Shown here: piece by piece, positions 1-8,682 of the stretch | Position numbering within the stretch: position 1 is the first letter of the stretch | Layout of the letters: each line of letters begins with the position of its first letter | Source: Paramicrobacterium chengjingii | GTDB taxonomy: Bacteria; Actinomycetota; Actinomycetes; Actinomycetales; Microbacteriaceae | Assembly: GCF_011751765.2 (NCBI RefSeq) | Contig: NZ_CP061169.1 | Coordinates: 2,790,001-2,854,000 of the forward strand | Direction of reading: 5' to 3' | DNA length: 64,000 nt | The notes under the pieces: model-generated | What the model saw: only the letters and a program-made list of their open reading frames with translations | Databases searched by the model: none | Told to the model about the DNA's origin: nothing | Made by a program: the position numbers and the translations under genes

Positions 1-2
1 TA

Positions 3-1130
3 ACTAACGAGCGTGAGGCGCTAGATCTCGCCGGAATGACAGTCGAAGCCATAGAAGAGCTGCGTGCGCTTCAAGAGGACCAGGGTTATGACCTGGGCCT
101 CCGTCTTGACGGCTGGCTTTGGACAGCAAGCGCGAGCTCACAAGAGGGTTCTTGGACCGAAACGCAGGAGAGTGCACGGCGAAACGGGAAACACCCCTAT
201 CGAACGATTGATCGGGAAGAGATTCGACAGCGTACAGGTTCTGCAGTCTCGTATCTCGGCGTAGAAGAAGAGCTGGCCGGAACCGTGCATCCAGGCAAGC
301 TGATGGTTAGCCTCGCGCATTACGCAATCTCTAAAGGCGTAGTCATATTTGAACAATCAGCAGTTCGCTCAATCACACTTGGGCGCCCAGTTGTAGTGTC
401 CACTGAAAATGCCACAGTGAGTGCGACATCCTGCGTGTTAGCGACAAACGTATGGGCAAGCTCGATACCGGATATTCGCAAGCACATGTATGCGGTCGAC
501 TCACAGGTGATAGCTACAGAGCCAATTCCTCAACGCCTTGATGACATCGGGTGGCGTGACGGGGAAGCAATTTGTGACTCACAGAACCAAGTTCTGTACT
601 ACCAGCGCACGTTAGACGGACGAGTGGTTTTCGGACGCGGAAGCGGTGGACCCGTGTACCGTGACCACCTCGGCCAAAAGCAGAGCAGACATCCACGATG
701 GAGAAAGGACACGATCAAGGAGTTCCACCGAGTTTATCCGTCGCTGAAAGACGTCGCGATTGATCATGACTGGGTGGGCGCCATCGACTGCGTACCGAGC
801 CACATCCCGATTATTGGCCACCTTCGAGCCCAAAAGAACTTTGTCTACGCCGTCGGATGGAACGGAACCGGCCTTGCTCAAATTCCAGCATGCAGTCGAA
901 TCATAGCGAACCTGGCTCTAGAGAAAGACAACCGGTGGGCACAAAGTGGTCTGGTCAATCAAAAGAACCTGAAGAGACTTCCTCCAGAACCATTCCGGTT
1001 CATCGGAGCTTGGATTGTCAGGGCAGCTATCGTCCGGCAGAACCGCGCAGCCATTTTAAATAAGAGTGTGGGCCCAGTGACCGCGCTCATCGTGAAGCTG
1101 ATGCCCAAGGGTACGAGCGAACACAGTTGA
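3..1130 (+). CDS. FAD-dependent amine oxidoreductase (DAO family), 5' partial
   Basis: The reading frame is already open at base 3, so the gene begins left of the window; the ATG at 36 is internal. The visible 375 residues are the substrate and C-terminal part of a DAO-family (glycine/D-amino-acid oxidase-like) flavoenzyme, which oxidises a secondary or primary amine at FAD. The C-terminal FAD-contact region reads WVGAIDCVPSHIPIIG then YAVGWNGTGLA (about bases 772-880). The GxGxxG dinucleotide-binding motif must lie upstream. It is followed after 29 bases by the HAD gene and probably leads or continues a catabolic operon. Given the deglycase nearby, an Amadori-compound or N-substituted amino acid oxidase is a reasonable guess, but the substrate is not shown by the sequence. 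Confidence 0.8.
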   Translation, partial: TNEREALDLAGMTVEAIEELRALQEDQGYDLGLRLDGWLWTASASSQEGSWTETQESARRNGKHPYRTIDREEIRQRTGSAVSYLGVEEELAGTVHPGKLMVSLAHYAISKGVVIFEQSAVRSITLGRPVVVSTENATVSATSCVLATNVWASSIPDIRKHMYAVDSQVIATEPIPQRLDDIGWRDGEAICDSQNQVLYYQRTLDGRVVFGRGSGGPVYRDHLGQKQSRHPRWRKDTIKEFHRVYPSLKDVAIDHDWVGAIDCVPSHIPIIGHLRAQKNFVYAVGWNGTGLAQIPACSRIIANLALEKDNRWAQSGLVNQKNLKRLPPEPFRFIGAWIVRAAIVRQNRAAILNKSVGPVTALIVKLMPKGTSEHS

Positions 1131-1159
1131 CGCCGCGGCGAGGAGAGGGATAGACGAGA

Positions 1160-1852
1160 ATGTTCAATGGCATTGTCTTCGATTGCGACGGAGTACTCGT
1201 CGACACTGAGCCGCTAAGCATGCGAGTAACTCAGAAAGCCGTCGCCGAGCTAGGTTGGCACCCCACAGTTGAGGAGCTCTACCGACTATTCCTCGGGTGC
1301 TCGAAGGAGCATCTTCAAAAAATCGTTGAGAAAAAGACGGGGCGCAAACTTACGCGCGACTGGCTCACTCCCTATCGTGCGTTTCGCAACGACCTGTTTC
1401 GACGCGAACTCACAGAAATTCACGGAATTTCTTTCGCGCTCGATCGCATCGACATGCCGATTGCTCTCGCCTCAAACAGTAGTCACGCACATATCGAGTT
1501 GGCTCTAGAAATTGTGGGACTCTTTCCACGCTTTCAACGGAACATTTCGAGCGCTGAAGACGTCGCACAAGGCAAACCAGCTCCCGATGTTTATCTACAC
1601 GCCGCGAATCAGTTGGGGCTTGACCCAACTGAATGTATGGCTGTTGATGACAGCCGCGCGGGGGTTGAGTCGGCGAAGGCAGCTGGGATGTATGTCCTCG
1701 CATATGAAACGCCCCTCACCCCTCGGGGCTCGTTCGACGACCTTGGAGTGAGCACGTTTAACAACATGCGAGAACTCCCCGGGCTGGTGAACAAGATCCG
1801 CACCGCCACGACGCGGTCAAATAGCAATGCACAGTCAGCGACCAGTTCATAG
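1160..1852 (+). CDS. HAD-superfamily phosphatase, beta-phosphoglucomutase-like subfamily
   Basis: A 230-residue HAD hydrolase. Motif I is FDCDGVLVDTE (residues 7-17, nucleophile Asp8 and acid/base Asp10), motif II is the serine in ALASNSS, motif III the lysine in GKPAPDVY, and motif IV AVDDSRAGVESAKAAG. The cap sits between motif I and II, as in sugar-phosphate phosphatases and beta-phosphoglucomutase. A GA-rich AGGAGAGGG lies upstream of the ATG. It sits between the flavoenzyme and the phosphofructokinase on the same strand with short gaps, so it likely dephosphorylates or isomerises a sugar phosphate in the same pathway. Exact substrate unknown. Confidence 0.8.
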   Translation: MFNGIVFDCDGVLVDTEPLSMRVTQKAVAELGWHPTVEELYRLFLGCSKEHLQKIVEKKTGRKLTRDWLTPYRAFRNDLFRRELTEIHGISFALDRIDMPIALASNSSHAHIELALEIVGLFPRFQRNISSAEDVAQGKPAPDVYLHAANQLGLDPTECMAVDDSRAGVESAKAAGMYVLAYETPLTPRGSFDDLGVSTFNNMRELPGLVNKIRTATTRSNSNAQSATSS

Positions 1853-1871
1853 CGTCACGAGGAGGAATCAA

Positions 1872-2900
1872 ATGAAAGTTGCCATGTTGACTAGCGGTGG
1901 AGATTCACCAGGGCTCAACGCTGTAATACGAGGCGCAGTGCTCAATGGCACGATTCGATACGGAGCCGAGTTCGTCGGGTTTCGCTTCGGCTGGCAAGGA
2001 CTCTTGGACGAGGACATGGTCCCTCTCGAGCGCCATGACGTGAGAGGTCTCAGCAAGCAGGGCGGGACCATTCTCCATACGAGCCGCACGAATCCAGTCG
2101 ATGCGTCAAACGGAGGCGCGGAACGGATCCAAGCTATGTTTGACCGAAATGGCATAGACGCGCTCATCGCTATTGGTGGAGAAGGCACGTTAACAGCAGC
2201 TCACCGCCTGTCTGAAAGCGGTCTAAACATTGTGGGTGTACCCAAAACGATCGACAACGATCTGGATGCAACGGATTACTCGTTCGGCTTTGACACAGCC
2301 GTGGAGATCGCAACTGAAGCAATCGACAGGTTGCGCACTACCGCTGAGTCCCATCAACGCTGCATGGTTGTAGAAGTAATGGGACGACACGTAGGGTGGA
2401 TCGCTCTCCACGCTGGTCTCGCATCTGGGGCTCACGCAATACTGATCCCAGAGTTCCCACAGAGCCTCGAACAGATCTGTGACTGGGTCCACCAAGCCAA
2501 ACGTCGCGGTCGTGCACCTGTAGTGGTTGTTGCAGAAGGCTTCACCATGGAGAATATGCAAGCCGCCCATTCGCACAAGGGGCTCGACACGTTCAATCGT
2601 CCGCGATTAGGCGGCATTGCAGACGTTCTAGCACCAATGATTGAAGACAACACAGGCATTGAGACGAGATCAACCATCATCGGCCACATACAACGCGGCG
2701 GAGTACCAAGCGCATTCGATCGCGTCCTTTCAACCCGACTAGGTATGGCAGCGGCAGATGCGGTAATGGCCAAGCATTGGGGACAAATGGTGGCGGTCAA
2801 AGGTACGGACATGACGACGGCACCTATCTCTTTGGCGACGGCAAATCTCAAACGTGTTCCGCTACAGCGTTATGACGAGTCACGCTTACTGTTCGGGTAG
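1872..2900 (+). CDS. pfkA: 6-phosphofructokinase, actinobacterial group III type
   Basis: 342 residues of the ATP/PPi phosphofructokinase family, which phosphorylates fructose 6-phosphate. The phosphate-binding loop is TSGGDSPGLNA (residues 7-17), the phosphoryl-donor loop GGEGT (102-106), and the catalytic motif PKTIDND (124-130, Asp128 as base). The glycine in GGEGT is the residue linked to ATP use, while the lysine of PKTIDND is the form seen in PPi enzymes; this mixture is typical of actinobacterial and other group III enzymes. I chose the ATG at 1872 because GAGGAGGA lies seven bases upstream; the in-frame ATG at 1827 overlaps the HAD gene. As it lies in a catabolic cluster, it may be an accessory copy dedicated to that pathway. 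The neighbouring 3' hairpin ends the operon. Confidence 0.85.
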   Translation: MKVAMLTSGGDSPGLNAVIRGAVLNGTIRYGAEFVGFRFGWQGLLDEDMVPLERHDVRGLSKQGGTILHTSRTNPVDASNGGAERIQAMFDRNGIDALIAIGGEGTLTAAHRLSESGLNIVGVPKTIDNDLDATDYSFGFDTAVEIATEAIDRLRTTAESHQRCMVVEVMGRHVGWIALHAGLASGAHAILIPEFPQSLEQICDWVHQAKRRGRAPVVVVAEGFTMENMQAAHSHKGLDTFNRPRLGGIADVLAPMIEDNTGIETRSTIIGHIQRGGVPSAFDRVLSTRLGMAAADAVMAKHWGQMVAVKGTDMTTAPISLATANLKRVPLQRYDESRLLFG

Positions 2901-2911
2901 GCGTCGACTGA

Positions 2912-2954
2912 GAGATTACGTTCAGCGTCGCCTCACGACGCTGAACGTAATCTC
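2912..2954. terminator. Bidirectional terminator between pfkA and gntR
   Basis: A perfect 19-base inverted repeat: arms 2912-2930 and 2936-2954 with a five-base loop CCTCA. It lies 12 bases after the phosphofructokinase stop and covers the last codons and stop of the convergent gntR gene, so it can serve both transcripts. There is no clear T tract on either side, so the mechanism (intrinsic or simple 3' end protection) is uncertain. Confidence 0.75.
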
Positions 2955-3653
2955 ACTGCCAAGGTGAAAGTCCTTGGCATAGAGGATTCGAGTGTTGTTG
3001 CGCGTCAATCCAACCTCAGTTCCCAACAGCCACGGCCCCAGGCCTTCTAAGTTGTACTTTTGCTCCCATTCTTCAGGCAGTTGGACGGCGGAGATAGTTG
3101 CGAGCGCCGAGTTCACGTAGTGGCCATGCGCGGCAAGAGCTTCGGTCAGTGAGCCGCTCCAGTCCCGATGATTAATCGGACCTGGCAAGGCCAGCCTTGG
3201 AACGGTGTTAGCGCTCACGACAAGTGGTCTCTCATCGCCGTATCGAATTCGCAGGAGGCGAATTACCTCAGCTCCAGGCTCTATCTCAAGAGCTTGCGCT
3301 TCTTCCTCATTAGCGTTTCCCAGGGTGACCTCTAGGACAGCACTGGTGACCCGATAACCAAGCCCGGTGAGCACCTCCGTAATACTTTCGTATTTGGTCA
3401 TAGGACGCTCAACGCGTAAGGCACCAGACGCAGAGATAAAGCGCCCGTGGCCTTGAACCGCATGAACAGTTCCCTCCTGCTCAAGCAAGCGCAGCGACTC
3501 TCGGACCGTGGAACGCGAGGCGCCGTAAAGGTCGACTAGTTCAGATTCAGTGGGTAGCTGGTCTCCAGGCTTCAGACCGGCCGAAACAATCAGCCCTCGA
3601 ATCTGATGATAGACGCGATCCACCACACTTTCATGCCCAGTCGTCTCAACCAT
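2922..3653 (-). CDS. GntR-family transcriptional regulator with UTRA domain
   Basis: 243 residues. The N-terminal winged helix has the GntR pattern LPTESELVDLYGASRSTVRE, followed by LRLLEQEGTVHAVQGHGRF. The rest is the effector-binding UTRA/chorismate-lyase fold of the HutC subfamily, including EIEPGAEVIRLLRIRYGDERP. Family members are usually repressors released by a sugar phosphate or small metabolite. I chose the ATG at 3653 because AAGGATGAA precedes it; in-frame ATGs at 3689 and 3782 lack a good ribosome site. It is divergent from the SIS-domain deglycase gene and convergent with pfkA, and probably controls both. Its last codons lie in the terminator hairpin. Confidence 0.85.
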   Translation of the reverse strand: MVETTGHESVVDRVYHQIRGLIVSAGLKPGDQLPTESELVDLYGASRSTVRESLRLLEQEGTVHAVQGHGRFISASGALRVERPMTKYESITEVLTGLGYRVTSAVLEVTLGNANEEEAQALEIEPGAEVIRLLRIRYGDERPLVVSANTVPRLALPGPINHRDWSGSLTEALAAHGHYVNSALATISAVQLPEEWEQKYNLEGLGPWLLGTEVGLTRNNTRILYAKDFHLGSEITFSVVRRR

Positions 3654-3790
3654 TTCATCCTTGACTGACAAGTTGTTCGCTCCGTTCATCGGGGATTTTG
3701 ACCACTCGAAGAGCGTATCAGCACCGCTACAACAAATCCGGGCGGCGCAGCGATGGCCGTTTTCCACTTTCTGCCCTACCATTGTTACTG

Positions 3791-3820
3791 TTGTCAGACA
3801 TTAAGTTCAGTTAGCAGACA
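3791..3820. promoter_or_regulatory. Candidate GntR operator, direct repeats
   Basis: Two similar 10-mers, TTGTCAGACA (3791-3800) and TTAGCAGACA (3811-3820), are spaced two helical turns apart immediately ahead of the deglycase gene and in the upstream region of gntR. They match at 8 of 10 positions. Their location in the divergent control region makes them a plausible binding site for the adjacent GntR/UTRA regulator. This is inference from position and repetition only. Confidence 0.4.
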
Positions 3821-3830
3821 AGGAAGTTAA

Positions 3831-4844
3831 ATGTTCAATTTTGACGAGCAACGCTATGTTGGTATCCAGTCGGGCGCAGTCAAGCTTGCTCATCCAATTC
3901 GTGAGGCCCTCGCCAAGGAACTCAGCAACGGCATCGAGAACATCTACTTTGCTGGCGCAGGTGGCGTGAATTTCCTCATGCAGCCAGCAGCCCGGCTGTT
4001 GCAAACCAAGTCAACGTTTCCGACATACGTCGAAATGAGTGCCGAACTCGTCAACAGCGGTAGTGCCAACCTCGGCGCGAATTCACTCGTCGTGTTTCCG
4101 ACGGTGTCGGGAACCACGAAGGAAGCACTTGCAGCGTTGGAGTTTGCCCGCGCAAAGGGCGCACGAATTCTCACGCTGACGGCCAAAGCGGATACCCCTT
4201 TGGCCCAAAAATCGGACGTCAATTTCACCAACTATTGCGCCGACGACACCTCTAGCGAGAACTTCTACTTGCAATCTCTACTCATCGCGCTCGCGATTAT
4301 GGACATTCGGGGTGAGATTGACGACTATGACGAAGTCGTCGCTCAGATTCAACGGCTCCCGGAGCTGCTTGTGTCGGTCAAAGAGTCGTTCGATCCTCGG
4401 GCTGAAGCATTTGCACATGAAATCAAAGACGAACAGCATCACATCATGACCGGTTCTGGGTCGGTTTGGTTCGAGGCTTGGTATTACGGAATGTGCATTC
4501 TTGAGGAAATGCAGTGGATCTGGACGCGTCCCGTTCACGCTTCTGATTTCTTTCATGGGACGCTTGAACTCATTGAAAGCGATACAAGCGTGATCCTTCT
4601 CAAGGGCGAAGACGAGCAACGAGAACTTGCTGATCGCGTGGAACGTTTCGCCCCTACCGTGACGAACAAGCTGCGGGTATTCGACAGCAAAGAGTTCACG
4701 CTGGACGGAATCTCAGATCGTGTCCGTGCTCTGATCTCCCAGATTGTCCTCGCAGCAGCGTTCGAGCGCCTGAGTATTCATCTCGAAGCCGTGCGTAAGC
4801 ACCCACTTACCACTCGCCGCTATTACAAGAAGGGAAACTTCTGA
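3831..4844 (+). CDS. SIS-domain deglycase, FrlB/FraB type
   Basis: 337 residues with one SIS phosphosugar-binding domain: YFAGAGGVNFL (39-49), then PTVSGTTKEALAALEFARAKG (90-110). The region EEMQWIWTRPVHASDFFHG (225-243) is the hallmark of FrlB/FraB deglycases, which split 6-phosphofructosyl-amino acids into glucose 6-phosphate and the amino acid. Glu226 and His242 are 16 residues apart, as are the catalytic Glu and His described for FraB. AGGAAG precedes the ATG. Divergent from the GntR regulator across a short control region. This gene gives the best clue that the locus degrades Amadori products. A matching fructosamine kinase is not in the window and may lie to the left. Other phosphosugar-amine substrates remain possible. 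Confidence 0.8.
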   Translation: MFNFDEQRYVGIQSGAVKLAHPIREALAKELSNGIENIYFAGAGGVNFLMQPAARLLQTKSTFPTYVEMSAELVNSGSANLGANSLVVFPTVSGTTKEALAALEFARAKGARILTLTAKADTPLAQKSDVNFTNYCADDTSSENFYLQSLLIALAIMDIRGEIDDYDEVVAQIQRLPELLVSVKESFDPRAEAFAHEIKDEQHHIMTGSGSVWFEAWYYGMCILEEMQWIWTRPVHASDFFHGTLELIESDTSVILLKGEDEQRELADRVERFAPTVTNKLRVFDSKEFTLDGISDRVRALISQIVLAAAFERLSIHLEAVRKHPLTTRRYYKKGNF

Positions 4845-4868
4845 TCCTCGTTCAATTCGGTTAGATCT

Positions 4869-4908
4869 AAGGTCGTCCTCTGGAGCAACCATGCCGGAGG
4901 ACGATCTT
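4869..4908 (+). terminator. Hairpin downstream of the deglycase gene
   Basis: Arms 4869-4883 and 4894-4908 pair at 13 of 15 positions, the remaining two being G-T pairs, with a ten-base loop. It begins 25 bases after the deglycase stop. The following CTTGATTCC gives only a weak T-rich tail. Confidence 0.55.
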
Positions 4909-5649
4909 GATTCCTTGGCACGAATGTTCTGGCTGTTTCTCATAGTCATGTCGTTGCTCAGGCATCGGCTCACCCATCACGAGCGCAATGTAGCGCCTGA
5001 TCGACCACCTAGGCAAGTCGAGTTCGCGTATACGGCCCGCTCACGCCAATTTGATTATGAATCTCAACCTAATCATCTGGCGTGTCACTTGGCGGACAAC
5101 CCATAGCCGCTGGGGATAGCGCCCTACTATTTATCGGCGCCGTCTGCTTGCCTATAGTGCGGTCGTTGCCGAACACGCATGGTTCGAAACACGTTGTCGC
5201 CTCGGCATTGCGAACCCATCGACTAGTGTGGCTCGATCACCTGGCGCATCCGGCGTCGTTGCCGGTAGAAATGAGGATGCCACGACCCGTGACGGCTTCG
5301 GTCAGCAATTGACATATTGCAAGGGCCGCGATCTAAATCGGTGGCAGCGAGAGGGTCCTTTGTAAATGCGCCCCATTGTCGGCCCGGGCCAGTGTGGCAG
5401 TCGAGGCGTTACGGCGAGAACGCCACGGCACCTACGACCTTTTTTGTGCTCCCAGTGGTTGCCATCCACGGAGTAACGAGAACATCGAGAATTGCGCTTC
5501 TGTAAATATCTGCGATTCTTTTGCACGAGGGAGCGGACTCATCTCGATTCGAGAGTTTTCACATCCCTATAGTCGTAATTCGTGTCTTTGGAGAGGCCCG
5601 AGCGAGCCTCGGCCACCAGAACGACACGTCTGAGACAAAGGAGTTATTG
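4909..5649. other. Gene-poor stretch between the catabolic block and pntA
   Basis: About 740 bases in which I see no convincing gene. Short open frames exist on both strands but none has a ribosome site plus a recognisable protein. The stretch carries the candidate pntA promoter and a GCATCCG heptamer, which fits the host pattern rather than the block to its left. It could be a decayed gene or the junction of an acquired segment. No tRNA or att-like repeat was found by eye. Confidence 0.5.
5310..5338 (+). promoter_or_regulatory. Candidate sigma-70-type promoter for pntAB
   Basis: A consensus -35 hexamer TTGACA at 5310-5315 is followed after exactly 17 bases by TCTAAA (5333-5338), which matches TATAAT at four of six positions. 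pntA is the next gene on this strand, about 310 bases on, which would give a long leader. Assigned by pattern only. Confidence 0.4.
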
Positions 5650-7230
5650 ATGACGCGAATCGGAGTTGTCGCCGAACTGGCCGGTGAGACACGGGTCTCC
5701 GCCACTCCAGCGACAGTCGCGAAGCTGCGCCAGCTGGGCTACGACGTCGTGGTCGAACGCGGTGCCGGCGAGGCATCCGCGTTCCCCGACGCCGCCTATT
5801 CTGAGGCCGACGCCACAATCGTCGACGCGGATGAGGCCTGGGCATCCCCGATTGTTCTCAAAGTCGAGGCACCAACGGATGCCGAAATCGAGCGCCTTGC
5901 AGACGGCGCGACGATTATCGGTCTGCTGAGTCCCGCATTGCGCCCCGAGCTGCGAGCCACACTGGCCACACGCGGGATCACGGCGATCGCAATGGATGCT
6001 GTGCCACGAATCTCGCGCGCACAGTCGATGGACGTGCTGAGTTCGATGGCGAATATCGCCGGGTACCGCGCCGTCGTCGAGTCTGCCCACGAGTTCGGCC
6101 GATTCTTCACAGGCCAGGTCACGGCCGCCGGCAAGGTACCTCCGGCGAAGGTGCTCGTCGCTGGTGCTGGCGTCGCTGGGCTTGCCGCGATCGGCGCCGC
6201 ATCGAGCCTCGGAGCGATTGTGCGCGCCACAGACCCGCGCCCTGAGGTCGCCGACCAAGTTCGCTCGATCGGCGGCGAGTACCTTGAGGTCGTTGTGCCG
6301 GACGAGAAGAAGGCTGTCTCATCCGACGGCTACGCGAAGGCGACGAGCGAGGCATACAACGAGCGCGCAGCCGAGATCTACTCAGAGCAGTCCGCCGATG
6401 TCGACATCGTCATTACGACAGCGTTAATCCCCGGCCGTGCCGCTCCGCGCCTCCTGACGGCAGCGGACGTCGCCAGCATGAAGCCGGGCAGCGTCGTCGT
6501 CGATATGGCGGCTGCACAGGGCGGAAACGTCGAAGGTTCGAAAGCCGGCGAGCGCATTGTCACTGACAACGGCGTGATCATCCTCGGGTATACCGATCTC
6601 GCGGGGCGGTTGCCAACGCAGGCCTCGCAATTGTACGGAACGAACCTCCTCAACCTGCTCAAGCTGCTGACGCCGGAGAAGGACGGCACTCTGACCATCG
6701 ATTTCGACGACATCGTTCAGAGATCCGTCACCGTTGTGCGCAACGGAGTGGAGACGTGGCCGCCGCCTCCCGCGCAGGTGTCGGCAGTGCCGAAGAGTCC
6801 CGTCGCTCAGCAAACGACAACGCCAGTGCCGAAGAATCGCGCGATGCCTGCCGGTGGCAAGACCGTCCTGATCGCACTTGGAATCGCCGCGCTCTTCCTC
6901 GTGAACACCGTCGCGCCGCCACCCCTCCCCCAGCATTTCACCGTGCTCATGCTGTCTGTCGTTGTGGGTTTCTACGTGATCGGGAAGGTGGCTCACGCCC
7001 TTCACACGCCGCTCATGAGCGTGACCAACGCCATTTCCGGAATCATTATCGTCGGCGCCATCGTTCAGATCACCACGCCCAATCTGCTGGTGCAGATCAT
7101 CTCTGCCTTCGCTGTTCTCGTGGCATCCATTAACATCTTCGGTGGATTCGCCGTCACACGGCGCATGCTCAAGATGTTCTCGAGCGGCTCAGCCCACTCG
7201 GCGGGCGGCCAGCAGGGGGCGGCGCGATGA
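5650..7230 (+). CDS. pntA: NAD(P) transhydrogenase subunit alpha
   Basis: 526 residues of the Re/Si-specific proton-translocating transhydrogenase, which moves hydride between NADH and NADP at the expense of proton motive force. The N-terminal AlaDH/PNT domain starts [20 protein letters not shown]; the NAD-binding loop is [15 protein letters not shown] and the conserved [19 protein letters not shown] follows. A Pro/Gln linker near residues 375-400 leads to three or four membrane helices, so this is the E. coli-like architecture with a single alpha chain. AAGGAG at 5638-5643 with six-base spacing fixes the ATG at 5650; the longer open frame from 5521 has no support. The stop overlaps the pntB start (ATGA). 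Confidence 0.93.
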   Translation: MTRIGVVAELAGETRVSATPATVAKLRQLGYDVVVERGAGEASAFPDAAYSEADATIVDADEAWASPIVLKVEAPTDAEIERLADGATIIGLLSPALRPELRATLATRGITAIAMDAVPRISRAQSMDVLSSMANIAGYRAVVESAHEFGRFFTGQVTAAGKVPPAKVLVAGAGVAGLAAIGAASSLGAIVRATDPRPEVADQVRSIGGEYLEVVVPDEKKAVSSDGYAKATSEAYNERAAEIYSEQSADVDIVITTALIPGRAAPRLLTAADVASMKPGSVVVDMAAAQGGNVEGSKAGERIVTDNGVIILGYTDLAGRLPTQASQLYGTNLLNLLKLLTPEKDGTLTIDFDDIVQRSVTVVRNGVETWPPPPAQVSAVPKSPVAQQTTTPVPKNRAMPAGGKTVLIALGIAALFLVNTVAPPPLPQHFTVLMLSVVVGFYVIGKVAHALHTPLMSVTNAISGIIIVGAIVQITTPNLLVQIISAFAVLVASINIFGGFAVTRRMLKMFSSGSAHSAGGQQGAAR

Positions 7231-8639
7231 GCCCGATCGAACTGGCGGCATCCGTTGCAAGCGCCGCATATATCGTCGCGGCCCTGCTGTTCATCATGAG
7301 CCTTGCCGGGCTCAGCAAGCACGAATCGGCGCGCTCCGGCGTATCCTTCGGCGTTGTCGGCATGGTCATTGCCCTCGGCGCAACAATCTGGGTAACCCTG
7401 CAGGGCGCGTGGGGGCAGCCCCAGGCCGTCGTCGGTCTTGTCCTTCTTGTCGTCGCGATGCTCGTCGGCGCCGCCATCGGGCTGTGGCGTGCTCGCAAGG
7501 TAGAGATGACCGGGATGCCGGAGCTCATCGCGCTCTTGCACAGCTTCGTCGGGCTCGCCGCAGTTCTCGTGGGATGGAACGGCCACCTGCACGCTCCCGG
7601 ACTGAGTGGAGCCCTTGCCGACATCCACCATGCTGAGGTCTTCATCGGCATTTTCATCGGTGGCGTGACCTTCACCGGATCGATCGTCGCCTTCCTGAAG
7701 CTTTCGGGTCGGATGCCGTCAAAGCCGCTCGTCCTTCCCGGCAAAAACGTACTCAATCTCGGTGCAATCGTCATCTTCATCGGACTGACGGTCTGGTACG
7801 TCACGATGCCCGTGCTGTGGTTACTTATTCTCGTCACGCTGCTGTCCCTCACTCTCGGCTGGCACCTTGTGGCATCCATCGGCGGTGGCGACATGCCTGT
7901 CGTCGTCTCGATGCTCAACAGCTATTCGGGATGGGCAGCAGCAGCCGCGGGCTTCCTGCTCAACAACGATCTGCTGATCGTCACGGGCGCGCTGGTCGGA
8001 TCCTCAGGTGCCTACCTGTCATACATCATGTGCGCGGCAATGAATCGCTCATTCATCTCGGTGATTGCCGGAGGCTTCGGCATCGAAGCGCCGCAAGGCG
8101 GAGACGACGAACACGGGGAGCATCGCGAAGTCGACGCGAATGCTGTCGCCGAGATGCTCTCCGGTGCGTCGACTGTCGTCATCACTCCGGGGTACGGCAT
8201 GGCCGTGGCCCGGGCGCAGTATCCCGTCGCCGAGCTCACTCAGAAGCTGCGCGACCGAGGAGTCGACGTGAGATTCGGCATCCACCCGGTTGCTGGGCGA
8301 CTGCCTGGGCACATGAACGTGCTGCTGGCCGAGGCAAAGGTGCCCTACGACATCGTGCTCGAAATGGATGAGATTAACGATGAGCTGGCTGAGACAGACG
8401 TCGTGCTTGTCATCGGCGCAAACGACACGGTGAACCCCGCCGCGGCGGAAGACCCATCAAGTCCTATTGCGGGGATGCCGGTGCTGCGTGTGTGGGAAGG
8501 ACGCAACGTTGTCGTGTTCAAACGATCGATGGCGTCCGGCTACGCCGGCGTTCAGAACCCGTTGTTCTTCCGTGAGAATACGCAGATGCTGTTCGGCGAT
8601 GCGAAGGAGGGCGTCGACGACATTCTCAGGGCTCTCTAG
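7227..8639 (+). CDS. pntB: NAD(P) transhydrogenase subunit beta
   Basis: 470 residues. The N-terminal 270 or so residues hold about nine hydrophobic helices of the proton channel domain. The C-terminal NADP-binding domain has the typical [48 protein letters not shown] and [17 protein letters not shown] segments. Length and domain order match the E. coli protein. It shares a four-base overlap with pntA and is translationally coupled to it. The complex acts in the cytoplasmic membrane and supplies NADPH. Confidence 0.93.
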   Translation: MSPIELAASVASAAYIVAALLFIMSLAGLSKHESARSGVSFGVVGMVIALGATIWVTLQGAWGQPQAVVGLVLLVVAMLVGAAIGLWRARKVEMTGMPELIALLHSFVGLAAVLVGWNGHLHAPGLSGALADIHHAEVFIGIFIGGVTFTGSIVAFLKLSGRMPSKPLVLPGKNVLNLGAIVIFIGLTVWYVTMPVLWLLILVTLLSLTLGWHLVASIGGGDMPVVVSMLNSYSGWAAAAAGFLLNNDLLIVTGALVGSSGAYLSYIMCAAMNRSFISVIAGGFGIEAPQGGDDEHGEHREVDANAVAEMLSGASTVVITPGYGMAVARAQYPVAELTQKLRDRGVDVRFGIHPVAGRLPGHMNVLLAEAKVPYDIVLEMDEINDELAETDVVLVIGANDTVNPAAAEDPSSPIAGMPVLRVWEGRNVVVFKRSMASGYAGVQNPLFFRENTQMLFGDAKEGVDDILRAL

Positions 8640-8659
8640 GGGTTAAGACCCGCAGAGGC

Positions 8660-8679
8660 GCAGCGAGCGCCCTCGCTGC
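8660..8679. terminator. Hairpin between convergent pntB and methyltransferase genes
   Basis: GCAGCGAG (8660-8667) and CTCGCTGC (8672-8679) form a perfect eight-base stem with a four-base loop, 20 bases after pntB and just outside the convergent methyltransferase stop. It lacks a T tract. Confidence 0.45.
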
Positions 8680-8682
8680 TGG

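Noticed and set aside
5181..5190. GGTTCGAAAC, resembling a tRNA T-loop
   Set aside because: The flanking bases do not form a T stem, and no acceptor or anticodon arm could be placed around it.
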